From Haematobacter missouriensis (GTDB taxonomy: Bacteria > Pseudomonadota > Alphaproteobacteria > Rhodobacterales > Rhodobacteraceae), in the NCBI RefSeq assembly GCF_000740775.1, contig NZ_JFGS01000004.1:1-64000 (forward strand): a stretch of 64,000 nt of DNA. The letters are read 5' to 3'. Shown piece after piece: positions 34,951-42,796 of this stretch. Made by a program: the position numbers and the translations under genes. Each line of letters starts with the position of its first letter. Position 1 is the first letter of the stretch. Under the pieces are notes generated by a model. The model saw only the letters and a list, made by a program, of their open reading frames with translations, did not search any database and was not told the DNA's origin.

Positions 34951-35309
34951 CAGGCTAGATCATCGGGGGCTTTTTTAACCGCTTTCCGATGCAGATTTTG
35001 CAGATTTTCATCGGCTTTCCTAGATGTGACAGCTTTCAGCGGGTGTCTCAATGGAGCATCAGCGGACCTTGGTGATTGAGGCGGACCCTACGTTAACCGG
35101 GGTTAGACTTGCGGAGCTTCGTCGCCGCCGCTCGTAGGTATGCTGCGGAACTTAATGAGTGTGATCGGGTCTTGCACTGATCGGGCTACGGGGATTCGCG
35201 ATGGTAGTCTGGCGCTAAACCCCCATCTGTTCGTGAGCTTCAGCATGAGGGTTGGATCCACTTGTGTTCCTACTCCGTCTGGGAAACAGCCTGAAAGGCA
35301 TCGATGAGG

Positions 35310-35606
35310 TTACTTGGCTGGACGAAGTCCAAATGTGACGGCATCAGCCTGGCTTTTAGGAAACGAATTCGGAGATTTGCTTAACACGGATCGTCTTGGA
35401 CAGCCGATCTGGTGGACCGAGGACCACTTGCCGAACTCCTCCGGCAGGTCGCGCCAAGGCGCGCTGGTTCTTGCGATCCAGAGAATGCCATCCAGAACTC
35501 GGCGATGATCCGCAGGTCTACGCCCGTTCGGGTGCCGGACGGCACGAATAAAGCCTTCGAAGAAGGCCCACTCATCGTCAGATACCAGATTGCGAGCCAA
35601 CATCAT
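35310..35606 (-). pseudogene. truncated IS5-family transposase (N-terminal fragment)
   Basis: The first 65 codons (35606 down to about 35412) read LVSDDEWAFFEGFIRAVR, GRRPADHRRVLDGILWIART and APWRDLPEEFGKWSSVH, the conserved N-terminus of IS5-family transposases (DUF4096-type domain). After WSSVH the family continues with an arginine/tryptophan segment, but here the sequence becomes unrelated and ends. The catalytic DDE domain is missing, so it is a dead fragment. No intact inverted-repeat pair was identified by eye. Confidence 0.85.
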
Positions 35607-35689
35607 CTTCCACCTAGAGAGGACCTTGAATTACAGGACGCGGGCCAGCGGAATCTTTTTGTCAACACAACTTATGGTAGATATCTTTC

Positions 35690-35841
35690 GACGAACTTCG
35701 CCCCCTCCAGTCCAGATGCAAAAGATGGCTCCCCTGCCCGGCTGATCTTGGGCCTGCGACGGATCGCGATCGTTTTCACGCCTGCTCCTGCTTGCAAAGG
35801 ATCGCGATGGCCCGCTGTTGGGTGAACTTCGATACGTTCAT
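35690..35841 (-). pseudogene. decayed IS3-family OrfA fragment
   Basis: From ATG at 35841 the minus strand reads NVSKFTQQRAIAILCKQEQA and then stops; shifting frame gives GVKTIAI and a run that aligns loosely with the IS3 OrfA pattern FTxxQIxxIL...GxxxxxxCRxHGIS...FYxWKxKFGG. It is short and frameshifted. I call it a helix-turn-helix OrfA relic with moderate confidence; it could be a coincidental match outside the first 20 residues. Confidence 0.5.
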
Positions 35842-35946
35842 GTCCGGTCCTCATTCTAGACCGGACTACAACATCAGATGGACAAGTTATTAGCAGTTAT
35901 AGCAGATGAGATAAGTCCATCGCAGTTATCTTGGAAAGGATGAACG

Positions 35947-36174
35947 ATGAAAAATATGGTTTTGATCATGGTATTACTTGCCGGATGTGGACAGGCTTCA
36001 TCCAATCATCGGGAATCCAACACGCCCGAGCAGCGCGCCCAGGAATTCGCAGGCATGTCCTTGACCAGCCTCTGCAACCTCTATGGCAATCCGCGCACTC
36101 AGCCAGAGACGAAAGCAAGTGTGCTAACAGAAGTCCAACGACGCGGCTTCAATGGTTGTCCATCGGCCCGCTGA
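35947..36174 (+). CDS. small lipoprotein
   Basis: A 75-residue predicted lipoprotein: MKNMVLIMVLLAGCGQ with lipobox LLAGC, then a hydrophilic stretch with two further cysteines (SLTSLCNLYGNP and FNGCPSAR), which could pair in the periplasm. AAAGGA lies just before the start. I do not recognise the family; similar short lipoproteins with a 'LC..YGNP...V..E...RG' pattern occur in Rhodobacteraceae. It lies beside IS debris and is less GC-rich than its neighbours, so transfer is plausible. A terminator follows directly. Confidence 0.72.
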   Translation: MKNMVLIMVLLAGCGQASSNHRESNTPEQRAQEFAGMSLTSLCNLYGNPRTQPETKASVLTEVQRRGFNGCPSAR

Positions 36175-36176
36175 GT

Positions 36177-36208
36177 GGAAAAAGGCCGCTTAAAAGCGGC
36201 CCTTTTCC
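36177..36208. terminator. bidirectional terminator between lipoprotein and recA
   Basis: GGCCGC (36184-36189) pairs with GCGGCC (36196-36201) around TTAAAA, extended by an A run on the left and a T run on the right with one bulged C. The A/T flanks give a U tract on either strand, serving both convergent genes. Confidence 0.85.
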
Positions 36209-37276
36209 TCAATCCTCGACCATGTCGCCATCGTTCTCCGCAATGGCGAAATCGAGACCATGGGCAGCACGGATACGATCCTCGATGGTAGAGGCAACCT
36301 CGGGATGGTCTTTCAGGAACTGCTTGGCGTTCTCACGTCCCTGACCGATGCGCTCATCGCCGTAGGAGAACCACGAGCCCGACTTATCCACTACCCCGGC
36401 CTTAACGCCGAGGTCGAGGAGTTCGCCGGTCTTCGAGATACCCTCGCCGTACATGATGTCGAATTCGACTTGCTTGAAGGGCGGCGCGACCTTGTTCTTG
36501 ACCACCTTCACCCGCGTGGTGTTGCCAACCACCTCATCCCGATCCTTGATGGAGCCAGTCCGACGGATGTCGAGGCGAACGGAGGCATAGAATTTCAGTG
36601 CCTGCCCGCCAGAAGTGGTTTCAGGAGAACCGAACATCACACCGATCTTCATGCGGATCTGGTTGATGAAGATCACCATGCAGTTCGACCGGCCGATCGA
36701 AGCGGTGAGCTTCCGCATCGCCTGACTCATCAGACGCGCTTGAGCGCCGACCTGGCTGTCACCCATGTCCCCCTCGATCTCCGCCTTGGGAGTGAGGGCG
36801 GCCACCGAGTCGACCACCACCAGATTGACCGCGCCCGAGCGAACCAGAGTATCAACGATTTCCAGCGCCTGCTCACCCGTATCCGGCTGCGAGATCAGCA
36901 GTTCATCCAGATTGACGCCCAGCTTGCGTGCATAGGAGGGATCGAGCGCGTGTTCCGCGTCGACAAAGGCGCAAACGCCACCCTTCTTCTGTTCCTCCGC
37001 CACCACGTGTAGCGTGAGCGTCGTTTTACCCGAGCTTTCCGGGCCGTAGATCTCCACGATCCGCCCTCTCGGCAGACCGCCGATGCCAAGGGCGATGTCG
37101 AGGCCGAGCGACCCCGTTGAAGTGGCTTCGATCTCCGCGACGGGGCTGTCCACCCCGAGCTTCATGATAGAGCCCTTGCCGAATTGCCGCTCGATCTGGG
37201 CGAGCGCCGAGTCGAGGGCCTTTTGCTTGTCGCTCACGCGCTTGTCCGTCATGTCGAGGAGGTTCGCCATTGCCAT
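36209..37276 (-). CDS. recA: recombinase RecA
   Basis: A 355-residue RecA: DNA strand exchange and LexA co-protease. Start [20 protein letters not shown], then [21 protein letters not shown]. Walker [14 protein letters not shown] region [15 protein letters not shown]1/L2 loops including [24 protein letters not shown] and [20 protein letters not shown] (RecA signature). The C-terminus ends in acidic DGDMVED as usual. ATG at 37276 follows AAGAAGGG; a second in-frame ATG lies 6 bases on. An SOS box and promoter lie upstream. Convergent with lexA, about 1.3 kb apart. Confidence 0.98.
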   Translation of the reverse strand: MAMANLLDMTDKRVSDKQKALDSALAQIERQFGKGSIMKLGVDSPVAEIEATSTGSLGLDIALGIGGLPRGRIVEIYGPESSGKTTLTLHVVAEEQKKGGVCAFVDAEHALDPSYARKLGVNLDELLISQPDTGEQALEIVDTLVRSGAVNLVVVDSVAALTPKAEIEGDMGDSQVGAQARLMSQAMRKLTASIGRSNCMVIFINQIRMKIGVMFGSPETTSGGQALKFYASVRLDIRRTGSIKDRDEVVGNTTRVKVVKNKVAPPFKQVEFDIMYGEGISKTGELLDLGVKAGVVDKSGSWFSYGDERIGQGRENAKQFLKDHPEVASTIEDRIRAAHGLDFAIAENDGDMVED

Positions 37277-37328
37277 GTGATGCGCCCTTCTTGTCACAGC
37301 CTGCCGCGACCGGCAACCTTCGCCGGAA

Positions 37329-37351
37329 GTTCTTTTATTGTTCTCATTATC
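37329..37351 (-). promoter_or_regulatory. recA promoter region with SOS box
   Basis: GTTC (37329-37332), seven bases, GTTC (37340-37343) make a perfect alphaproteobacterial LexA box. On the minus strand a -10 GATAAT (37346-37351) lies just upstream, with a weak -35 TTGTTC at 37368-37373 (16-base spacer). The predicted start point falls inside the box, as expected for a repressed SOS promoter. Confidence 0.85.
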
Positions 37352-37426
37352 TATGCGATCAAAACGAGAACAAATCAATCGAATTCTTCAAGAATCGACG
37401 ATCTCACGGCAAGGTTAACAGAAGGT

Positions 37427-38260
37427 TTATGACCGACGCGCTTCAACGAAGGCTTTGGCGATGAGGGCGAGCAGAGCGATCAACGTCAGAACAGTGGCGG
37501 CAGCAAAGGCGCCGACGGCGTTGTAGTCGTTGTAGAGCAGTTCGATCTGTAGGGGCAGCGTGTTCGTCTGGCCGCGGATATTGCCCGAAACAACAGAAAC
37601 CGCGCCGAACTCTCCTACCGCCCGCGCCGTGCAGAGCACGGCACCGTAGAGCAGCGCCCAGCGGATGTTCGGCAGTGTTATCCGCCGGAACACCTGCCAA
37701 CCGGATGCGCCGAGTGTGACGGCTGCCTGCTCCTGCTCGCTTCCCTGCGCCTGCATGAGCGGCAGCACCTCCCGCGCGACGAAGGGAGCGGTAACGAACA
37801 GGGTAACCATGACGATGCCGGGCAAGGCAAAGAGGATCTGGATGTCATGTGCGGCTAGCCAGGGCCCCAGCAGCCCCTGCCGCCCGTAGAGAAGCAGGTA
37901 GCAGATACCGGCGATGATCGGCGAAATGGAGAACGGGATCTCCACCAGCGCCATGACGAACTTCCGCCCCGGGAAACGGAAACGCGCCACCAGCCACGCA
38001 GCAGCAAGCCCGAATCCCACGTTCAGCGGCACTACGATGAGCGCGGTGAGCGTCGTGAGCCAGATGGCGTGCAGCGTGTTGGGATGCAGGATGTTCGCCT
38101 GCCAGACCGCCCATCCCTGCCCGAAGGCGCGCCAGAAGATATAGACGAGCGGCACGACGACCAGCACCAGCGTCATCGCCACGGCCAGCCCGATCAGCAG
38201 CCGGGGAACCAGCACGCTCCGGCGAGGCGCAAGCGCGCCAGTGGCGGTGGCTGCGGTCAT
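37427..38260 (-). CDS. cysW: sulfate/thiosulfate ABC transporter permease CysW
   Basis: A 277-residue inner-membrane permease with six membrane segments. The EAA loop is EQEQAAVTLGASGWQVFRRITLPNIRW, and the CysW features ARAVGEFGAVSVVSGNIRGQTNTLPLQIELLYNDYN are present. It pairs with CysT to import sulfate, energised by CysA. ATG at 38260 overlaps the cysT stop (ATGA), and the long open frame upstream is not used. Last gene of the cysA-sbp-cysT-cysW unit. Confidence 0.95.
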   Translation of the reverse strand: MTAATATGALAPRRSVLVPRLLIGLAVAMTLVLVVVPLVYIFWRAFGQGWAVWQANILHPNTLHAIWLTTLTALIVVPLNVGFGLAAAWLVARFRFPGRKFVMALVEIPFSISPIIAGICYLLLYGRQGLLGPWLAAHDIQILFALPGIVMVTLFVTAPFVAREVLPLMQAQGSEQEQAAVTLGASGWQVFRRITLPNIRWALLYGAVLCTARAVGEFGAVSVVSGNIRGQTNTLPLQIELLYNDYNAVGAFAAATVLTLIALLALIAKAFVEARRS

Positions 38261-39111
38261 GCGGCCTCCTTGTGGCGCATCGCCCAGGATTGCAGCAGGT
38301 TGGACAGCACGAGCAGGACGAAGGCAAAGAGCAGCAGCGTCAGCGCGATGGCGGCGGCGCCGGAATAGTCGTATTCCTCCAGCCGGATGACGGCGAGCAA
38401 CGAGGCGATCTCCGTCTCGAACGGCAGGTTGCCCGCGATGAACACCACAGCGCCGAACTCCCCGAGCGAGCGCGCGAAGGAGAGCGTCACCCCAGCCAGA
38501 AAGGCGGGCAGAATCGCGGGAAAGATCACCCGGCGGAAGATCGTGAAGGGCCGCGCGCCCAGCGTCGTCGCGGCCTCCTCCAGTGCGTGATCCAGATCCT
38601 CCAGCACAGGTTGAACCGTGCGGACCACGAAGGGGATGGAGGTGAAGGCCATCGCGATTGCCACGCCCCAGATCGTATAGACAACGGGAAAGCCCGCTGC
38701 CTCCAGCCACATGCCGAACCAGCCGTTCCCGGCGAAAAGTGCCGTCAGCGTGATGCCCGCGACCGCCGTCGGAAGAGCGAAGGGCACATCCATGAGCGCG
38801 TCGAGCAACCGCTTGCCGGGAAAGTCGTAGCGCGTCAGAACCCATGCCATCAGCAGGCCATAGACCGCGTTGACCACCGTCGCCATCGCCGCCGCCGTCA
38901 GCGTGAGTTGAAATGCGGCAAGCGTGCGCGGTCCGGTGACGATCTGCCAGTAGCGGGCCAAGCCGATATCCGCCCCCTTCATCACCAGTGCCGCGACAGG
39001 CACCAGCACGATCACCGTGAGATAGATCATCGTCACGCCGATGGAGAGGCCGAAGCCGGGAAGTACCCGTTTCGGCCGCACCGGCGCGGTGGAGGGGACG
39101 GAGAGGCTCAT
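38257..39111 (-). CDS. cysT: sulfate/thiosulfate ABC transporter permease CysT
   Basis: A 284-residue permease (CysT, also called CysU). Six hydrophobic segments; VLPGFGLSIGVTMIYLTVIVLVP at the start, FPGKRLLDALMDVPFALPTAVAGITLTALF, EAA loop DLDHALEEAATTLGARPFTIFRRVIFPAILPA, and SFARSLGEFGAVVFIAGNLPFETEIASLLAV are characteristic. Overlaps sbp by 4 bases and cysW by 4 bases, so all subunits are translated in tight coupling. Confidence 0.95.
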   Translation of the reverse strand: MSLSVPSTAPVRPKRVLPGFGLSIGVTMIYLTVIVLVPVAALVMKGADIGLARYWQIVTGPRTLAAFQLTLTAAAMATVVNAVYGLLMAWVLTRYDFPGKRLLDALMDVPFALPTAVAGITLTALFAGNGWFGMWLEAAGFPVVYTIWGVAIAMAFTSIPFVVRTVQPVLEDLDHALEEAATTLGARPFTIFRRVIFPAILPAFLAGVTLSFARSLGEFGAVVFIAGNLPFETEIASLLAVIRLEEYDYSGAAAIALTLLLFAFVLLVLSNLLQSWAMRHKEAA

Positions 39112-40106
39112 TGGTTGACGAACACGCTGTCGAGAATGCCGCCCTCGGCGAAATGCTCGGCCTGCGCCTTTTCCCAGCCGCCGAAAACGTCGTCCACCGT
39201 TACCAGCTTTACCTCCGGGAAGTTCTCGGCGAACTCTTCCGCGGCGGCTTCGTCATGCACGCGGTAGAAATGCTCGGCGAGGATTTTCTGCCCCTCCGGC
39301 GAATAGAGGAAGTCCAGGTAGTCCGCCGCCAGCTTCTCCGTACCGTTCTTCTTGGCGACCTCATCCACCACGCTCACCGGAAAATCCGCCATGACAGAGA
39401 GGGAGGGCGTCACGCGCTCGAACCCCTTGTCGCCGTATTCCCGCGCGATGCCGCCGGTTTCTGCTTCGAAGGTGATGAGAACGTCTCCGATCTCGCGCTC
39501 GGCGAAAGTCGTCGTGGCGGCGCGGCCGCCCGTGTCGAACACCGGGACGTTCGAGAAGAGCTTCTTCACGAAAGCCTGGGCCTTCGCCTGATCACCGCCG
39601 TTCTGATCCAGCGCAAAGGCATAGGCACCGAGATAGGTATAGCGCGCGTTGCCGGAGGTCTTGGGGTTCGGGAAAACCACCTTGACGTCGTCGCGGACAA
39701 GGTCCGACCAGTCACGGATGTTCTTCGGGTTCCCCTGTCTCACGAGGAAGGCCGGCAGCGAGTAATAGGGCGAGGCATTGTTCGGAAGCCGCTCGCGCCA
39801 GTCCTTCGAGATCAGGCCGCCTTCGGCCAGCACGTCGATATCGGTGACCTGGTTGAAAGTGACCACGTCCGCGGGCAGCCCCTCAAGGATAGCGCGCGCC
39901 TGACGGGAGGATCCGCCATGCGACTGGTCGATCGTCACGTCGCGACCGGTTTCGGCTTTCCACTTCTCGGCGAAGGCCGGATTGATGGCGGCGAAAAGTT
40001 CACGTGCGATGTCGTAGGATACGTTGAGCAGCTTGTCCTGTGCCAGAACGGGCGCGGCGAAGCCCAGCCCTGCGGCAAGGACGGCTCCGAAAAGGGCGTG
40101 TTTCAC
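39108..40106 (-). CDS. sulfate ABC transporter substrate-binding protein
   Basis: A 332-residue periplasmic binding protein of the Sbp/CysP family. Signal peptide MKHALFGAVLAAGLGFAAPVLA. Sulfate-site segments: LLNVSYDIARELFAAINPAF, IDQSHGGSSRQARAILEGLPADVVTFNQVTDI, PKTSGNARYTYLGAYAFAL, FDTGGRAATTTFAEREIGDVLITFEAE. Sbp (sulfate) and CysP (thiosulfate) are too similar to separate by eye. It sits second in the operon between cysA and cysT, an order less common than binding protein first. Confidence 0.94.
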   Translation of the reverse strand: MKHALFGAVLAAGLGFAAPVLAQDKLLNVSYDIARELFAAINPAFAEKWKAETGRDVTIDQSHGGSSRQARAILEGLPADVVTFNQVTDIDVLAEGGLISKDWRERLPNNASPYYSLPAFLVRQGNPKNIRDWSDLVRDDVKVVFPNPKTSGNARYTYLGAYAFALDQNGGDQAKAQAFVKKLFSNVPVFDTGGRAATTTFAEREIGDVLITFEAETGGIAREYGDKGFERVTPSLSVMADFPVSVVDEVAKKNGTEKLAADYLDFLYSPEGQKILAEHFYRVHDEAAAEEFAENFPEVKLVTVDDVFGGWEKAQAEHFAEGGILDSVFVNQ

Positions 40107-41212
40107 GAACGGTTCTCCTTGAGTATGGCGGTAGGGGCGACGAGCGGCGCGGCCTGCGGAGCGCGCTTTCCGTCGGCGAAGACACGGCCCGCTTCGGGGC
40201 GCATCCTGATCGGGGTACCGGTGCGGATATCCGCGACCCCGCTCGACCGGCGCGGAGCCTCGATATCGAAGGACAGCCCGCCCGGACCGGTCACGGACAG
40301 CCGGAGCGTGGCGCCGGTGCTGATGATGGCCGAGACCGTGAACGGGGATGTCTGATCCACCGCCGGGATGATCTCACCGGGGCGCAGGAACAGCCGCGCA
40401 GCCCCGTCTGGATAGGCCACCCGCGGCAGATGCGATGCATCCACGCCCGCAGCCTCCACCCGCCCAGCCCTGAGCGTGACCGGCAGTTCGACCGTCGCGC
40501 CGAGGAAGCGGGCCACGAAGGGCGTCGCGGGATGGTCGTAGATTTCGTCGGGCGTGCCGATCTGCTCAATCCGCCCCTCCCCCATCACCACGACCCGGTC
40601 TGCCAGTTCAAAGGCTTCCTCCTGATCGTGGGTGACAAAGACAGTGGTCGTGCCGCGCGCCTCATGCACCTCGCGCAGCCAGCGGCGCAGATCGCGGCGC
40701 ACGGCGGCATCCAGCGCGCCGAAGGGTTCGTCAAGCAACAGAACCTCCGGGCCGATGGCCATTGCGCGCCCGAGCGCCACACGCTGCCGCTGCCCGCCGG
40801 AAAGAGCGGCCGGATAACGGTCGGCAAGATGTGCGATCTGCAGGAAGTTCAGCAGATCCGTCACCGTCGCCGCGATCTCCGCCTTTGCCGGGCGACGGGA
40901 GCGGGGGCGGACGGTCAGGCCAAACGCGATGTTGTCGCGCACGGTCATGTGCGGGAAAAGCGCGTAGTGCTGGAATACGAACCCGGTGTTTCGGGTCCGC
41001 GCGTCCAGCGCCAGCCAATCCGTCCCGTCATGGGAAATCGCCCCGGCATCCGGCCAGTCCAGCCCCGCGATGATTCTGAGCAAGGTCGTCTTGCCGGAGC
41101 CGGATGGACCCAGCAGCGCGACCAGCTCACCCGAGCCGATTTCCAGCCCAATTCCCCGAAGCACTTCCGTGGTCCCGAAGCGTTTGGTGAGCCTTTCGAT
41201 GATCAGAGCCAT
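40103..41212 (-). CDS. cysA: sulfate/thiosulfate ABC transporter ATP-binding protein CysA
   Basis: A 369-residue ATPase. Start MALIIERLTKRFGTTEVLRG; Walker A GPSGSGKTTLLR, signature ALSGGQRQRVALGRA, Walker B VLLLDEPFGALD, then VFVTHDQEEAFELADRVVVM. A C-terminal TOBE-type domain follows (from about 240). First gene of the importer operon; its stop overlaps sbp by 4 bases. ATG at 41212 is preferred to a TTG nine codons earlier. The ~420-base region upstream should hold the operon's promoter and sulfur-responsive control. Confidence 0.95.
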   Translation of the reverse strand: MALIIERLTKRFGTTEVLRGIGLEIGSGELVALLGPSGSGKTTLLRIIAGLDWPDAGAISHDGTDWLALDARTRNTGFVFQHYALFPHMTVRDNIAFGLTVRPRSRRPAKAEIAATVTDLLNFLQIAHLADRYPAALSGGQRQRVALGRAMAIGPEVLLLDEPFGALDAAVRRDLRRWLREVHEARGTTTVFVTHDQEEAFELADRVVVMGEGRIEQIGTPDEIYDHPATPFVARFLGATVELPVTLRAGRVEAAGVDASHLPRVAYPDGAARLFLRPGEIIPAVDQTSPFTVSAIISTGATLRLSVTGPGGLSFDIEAPRRSSGVADIRTGTPIRMRPEAGRVFADGKRAPQAAPLVAPTAILKENRS

Positions 41213-41633
41213 TACCATTGTCCTCGGGTTCCGGGTCAACGGAAGCTAGAGGCGGCGAAAACCGTGAACAAGGAAACAGGATGGGCGATTTTTGTGTTAT
41301 TGTAAGCATAGTATCTTATTTACTGGCTTACATATAGAATATTTATCTATTCGCCTCACCCATCATAGACAGATCACAGGAAGAAAATCCGATGCCGGGC
41401 TGTCCGTCGGAATATCCGACGCCCTGCAGCCTCGACCGCAGAACGCTCGCCTGGATTCGGCAAGGGGGGAGAAACACTCGCCATCATCGGCAAGTACGCA
41501 ACCTCAGGTGTAGCACCCCCGCCTCTTACCCAAAAAACGATCTGCTTTCCCTTGGGTTACCGTTGACCGCTTGCATGCGTTATCTAGCCTCATCACAAGG
41601 GCGTGCCGCGCGCTGCGCCCAAAAGGGGGGAAA
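41213..41633. other. divergent intergenic region cysA / FadL-like gene
   Basis: About 420 bases without a gene. A 160-base AT-rich part nearest cysA contains the inverted repeat TGTAAGC (41301-41307) and GCTTACA (41326-41332) with an 18-base spacer, a plausible regulator site for the sulfate operon. The part nearest the porin has a TTGACC and a TATCTA element at non-ideal spacing. The ribosome site AAGGGGGG precedes the porin ATG. Confidence 0.5.
41301..41332. promoter_or_regulatory. inverted repeat upstream of cysA operon
   Basis: TGTAAGC and its complement GCTTACA, 7 bp each with 18 bases between, in an AT-rich block about 90-120 bases before the cysA start. This suggests binding of a dimeric regulator to the sulfate operon; the regulator is unknown. 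Confidence 0.4.
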
Positions 41634-42713
41634 ATGAAACGACTGCTGCTCTCGACAGCCCTTTTCGGGTTGTCCGCCACTCTCGCACAAGCTGCTGCCA
41701 TCGAGCGCACCTTCACCTCATCCTCGATCCTGTTCGAAGAGGGTCGCTATGTGGAGTTGAGCCTCGGTACGGTTAATCTCGACTCGAGCGGGCGGTTGAA
41801 CGGCCTGCCGGTGTCGACCGGCGGCGGCGTGATGGGGAATTTCAACACATACATCCTCGGGCTGAAATATCCCGTCACGCCGGATCTGGACGTGGCGCTC
41901 GTGCTGGATCAGCCGGTAGGCGCCGATGTAAGCTATCCATCCGACACGCACTATCCCCTCGCGGGGACCCGGGCCAAGGTGCGCTCCAACGGCGCGACCC
42001 TCATGGCGCGCTACAAGTTCAATGAGAATTTCAGCATCTATGGCGGCCTGCGCGTGCTGCGAACGTCCGGGCACGTGAATCTGAACACGCCGCAATTCAC
42101 TTATGGAATGCAGACGGATTCGGAGACCGACCTGGGCTGGCTGGCCGGGGTGGCCTACGAGATCCCGGAATACGCGGTTCGCGTCGCGTTGACCTATAGC
42201 TCCCCCATCGATCATGATTTCGGGGCGCGGGATACGTTCGTGGGCGACACGCGCTTCACCACCACCATCCCGAAGTCGGTTCAGCTCGAGTTTCAGACCG
42301 GAATCGCGCCCGATTGGCTGGCCTTCGGCTCCATCCGCTGGGTGGAATGGTCCAAATTCGATATCAATCCGCCGGCCTACAACATGCTGACTGGCGGGCC
42401 GATGGTGGGTTATGAGGACGATACCACCACCGTCGTGGTGGGCATTGGCCACAAATTCAACGAAACCTGGTCCGGGGCCGTTCTGTTCGGTTATGAAACC
42501 GCGATGGACGGCTATTCCTCCAACCTCGGGCCGCCGAACGGGCGTCGCAGCATCGGTCTGGCCGGAACCTATACCCATGGCCCGATGAAGGTGACGGCTG
42601 GCCTCTCCTATCTCGACATGCGGGACAGCGAGACGAACATCGGTGGAGCCTATACCGCAACCTTCAACCAGAAAGGTTTGCTGGCCGCCATGAAAGTGGG
42701 CTACGCCTTCTGA
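41634..42713 (+). CDS. outer-membrane FadL/OmpP1-type transport protein
   Basis: A 359-residue outer-membrane beta-barrel. Signal peptide MKRLLLSTALFGLSATLAQA. The mature protein alternates amphipathic strands with turn motifs (NFSIYGGLRVLR, AVRVALTYSS, VQLEFQTGIAPDWLAFGSIRWVEWS, TTVVVGIGHKFNETWSGAVLFGYE, MKVTAGLSYLD) and ends in a terminal Phe (VGYAF), the sorting signature of outer-membrane proteins. It matches the FadL/OmpP1 family, whose members import long-chain fatty acids or other hydrophobic compounds, though at 359 residues it is shorter than E. coli FadL. ATG at 41634 is preceded by AAGGGGGG. Monocistronic, apparently. Confidence 0.85.
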   Translation: MKRLLLSTALFGLSATLAQAAAIERTFTSSSILFEEGRYVELSLGTVNLDSSGRLNGLPVSTGGGVMGNFNTYILGLKYPVTPDLDVALVLDQPVGADVSYPSDTHYPLAGTRAKVRSNGATLMARYKFNENFSIYGGLRVLRTSGHVNLNTPQFTYGMQTDSETDLGWLAGVAYEIPEYAVRVALTYSSPIDHDFGARDTFVGDTRFTTTIPKSVQLEFQTGIAPDWLAFGSIRWVEWSKFDINPPAYNMLTGGPMVGYEDDTTTVVVGIGHKFNETWSGAVLFGYETAMDGYSSNLGPPNGRRSIGLAGTYTHGPMKVTAGLSYLDMRDSETNIGGAYTATFNQKGLLAAMKVGYAF

Positions 42714-42722
42714 TCGCCAATT

Positions 42723-42746
42723 GCCCCGTTCCCGCGCGAACGGGGC
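42723..42746 (+). terminator. hairpin after the FadL-like gene
   Basis: GCCCCGTTC (42723-42731) and GAACGGGGC (42738-42746) form a perfect 9-bp stem with a 6-base loop, 9 bases after the stop. No T run follows, so it may be a weak or Rho-assisted terminator, or the first hairpin of a leader for the ATPase-metA unit. Confidence 0.5.
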
Positions 42747-42770
42747 TACCCATGCCGGATCGAAGCGGTT

Positions 42771-42795
42771 ATCCCTCCGGCAAAACCGGAGGGAT
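42771..42795 (+). promoter_or_regulatory. hairpin sequestering the ribosome site of the P-loop ATPase gene
   Basis: ATCCCTCCGG (42771-42780) pairs perfectly with CCGGAGGGAT (42786-42795) over a CAAAA loop. The 3' arm contains the Shine-Dalgarno sequence GGAGGG and ends one base before the ATG at 42797. A stable 10-bp helix hiding the ribosome site implies translational control. It does not match the riboswitches I can recall, including SAM-II. Confidence 0.6.
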
Positions 42796-42796
42796 C

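Larger units (their letters stand above)
34951..35946. other. degenerate region with transposase debris
   Basis: About 1 kb with no intact gene between lexA and a small lipoprotein. It contains the two transposase fragments listed separately. The first 350 bases hold no recognisable frame. The region is lower in GC than its surroundings and has many stops in every frame, which marks it as an insertion-sequence graveyard. Confidence 0.7.

Noticed and set aside
39111-40355. 414-codon plus-strand frame opposite the sulfate-binding protein
   Set aside because: Antisense to sbp and cysA; shadow composition.
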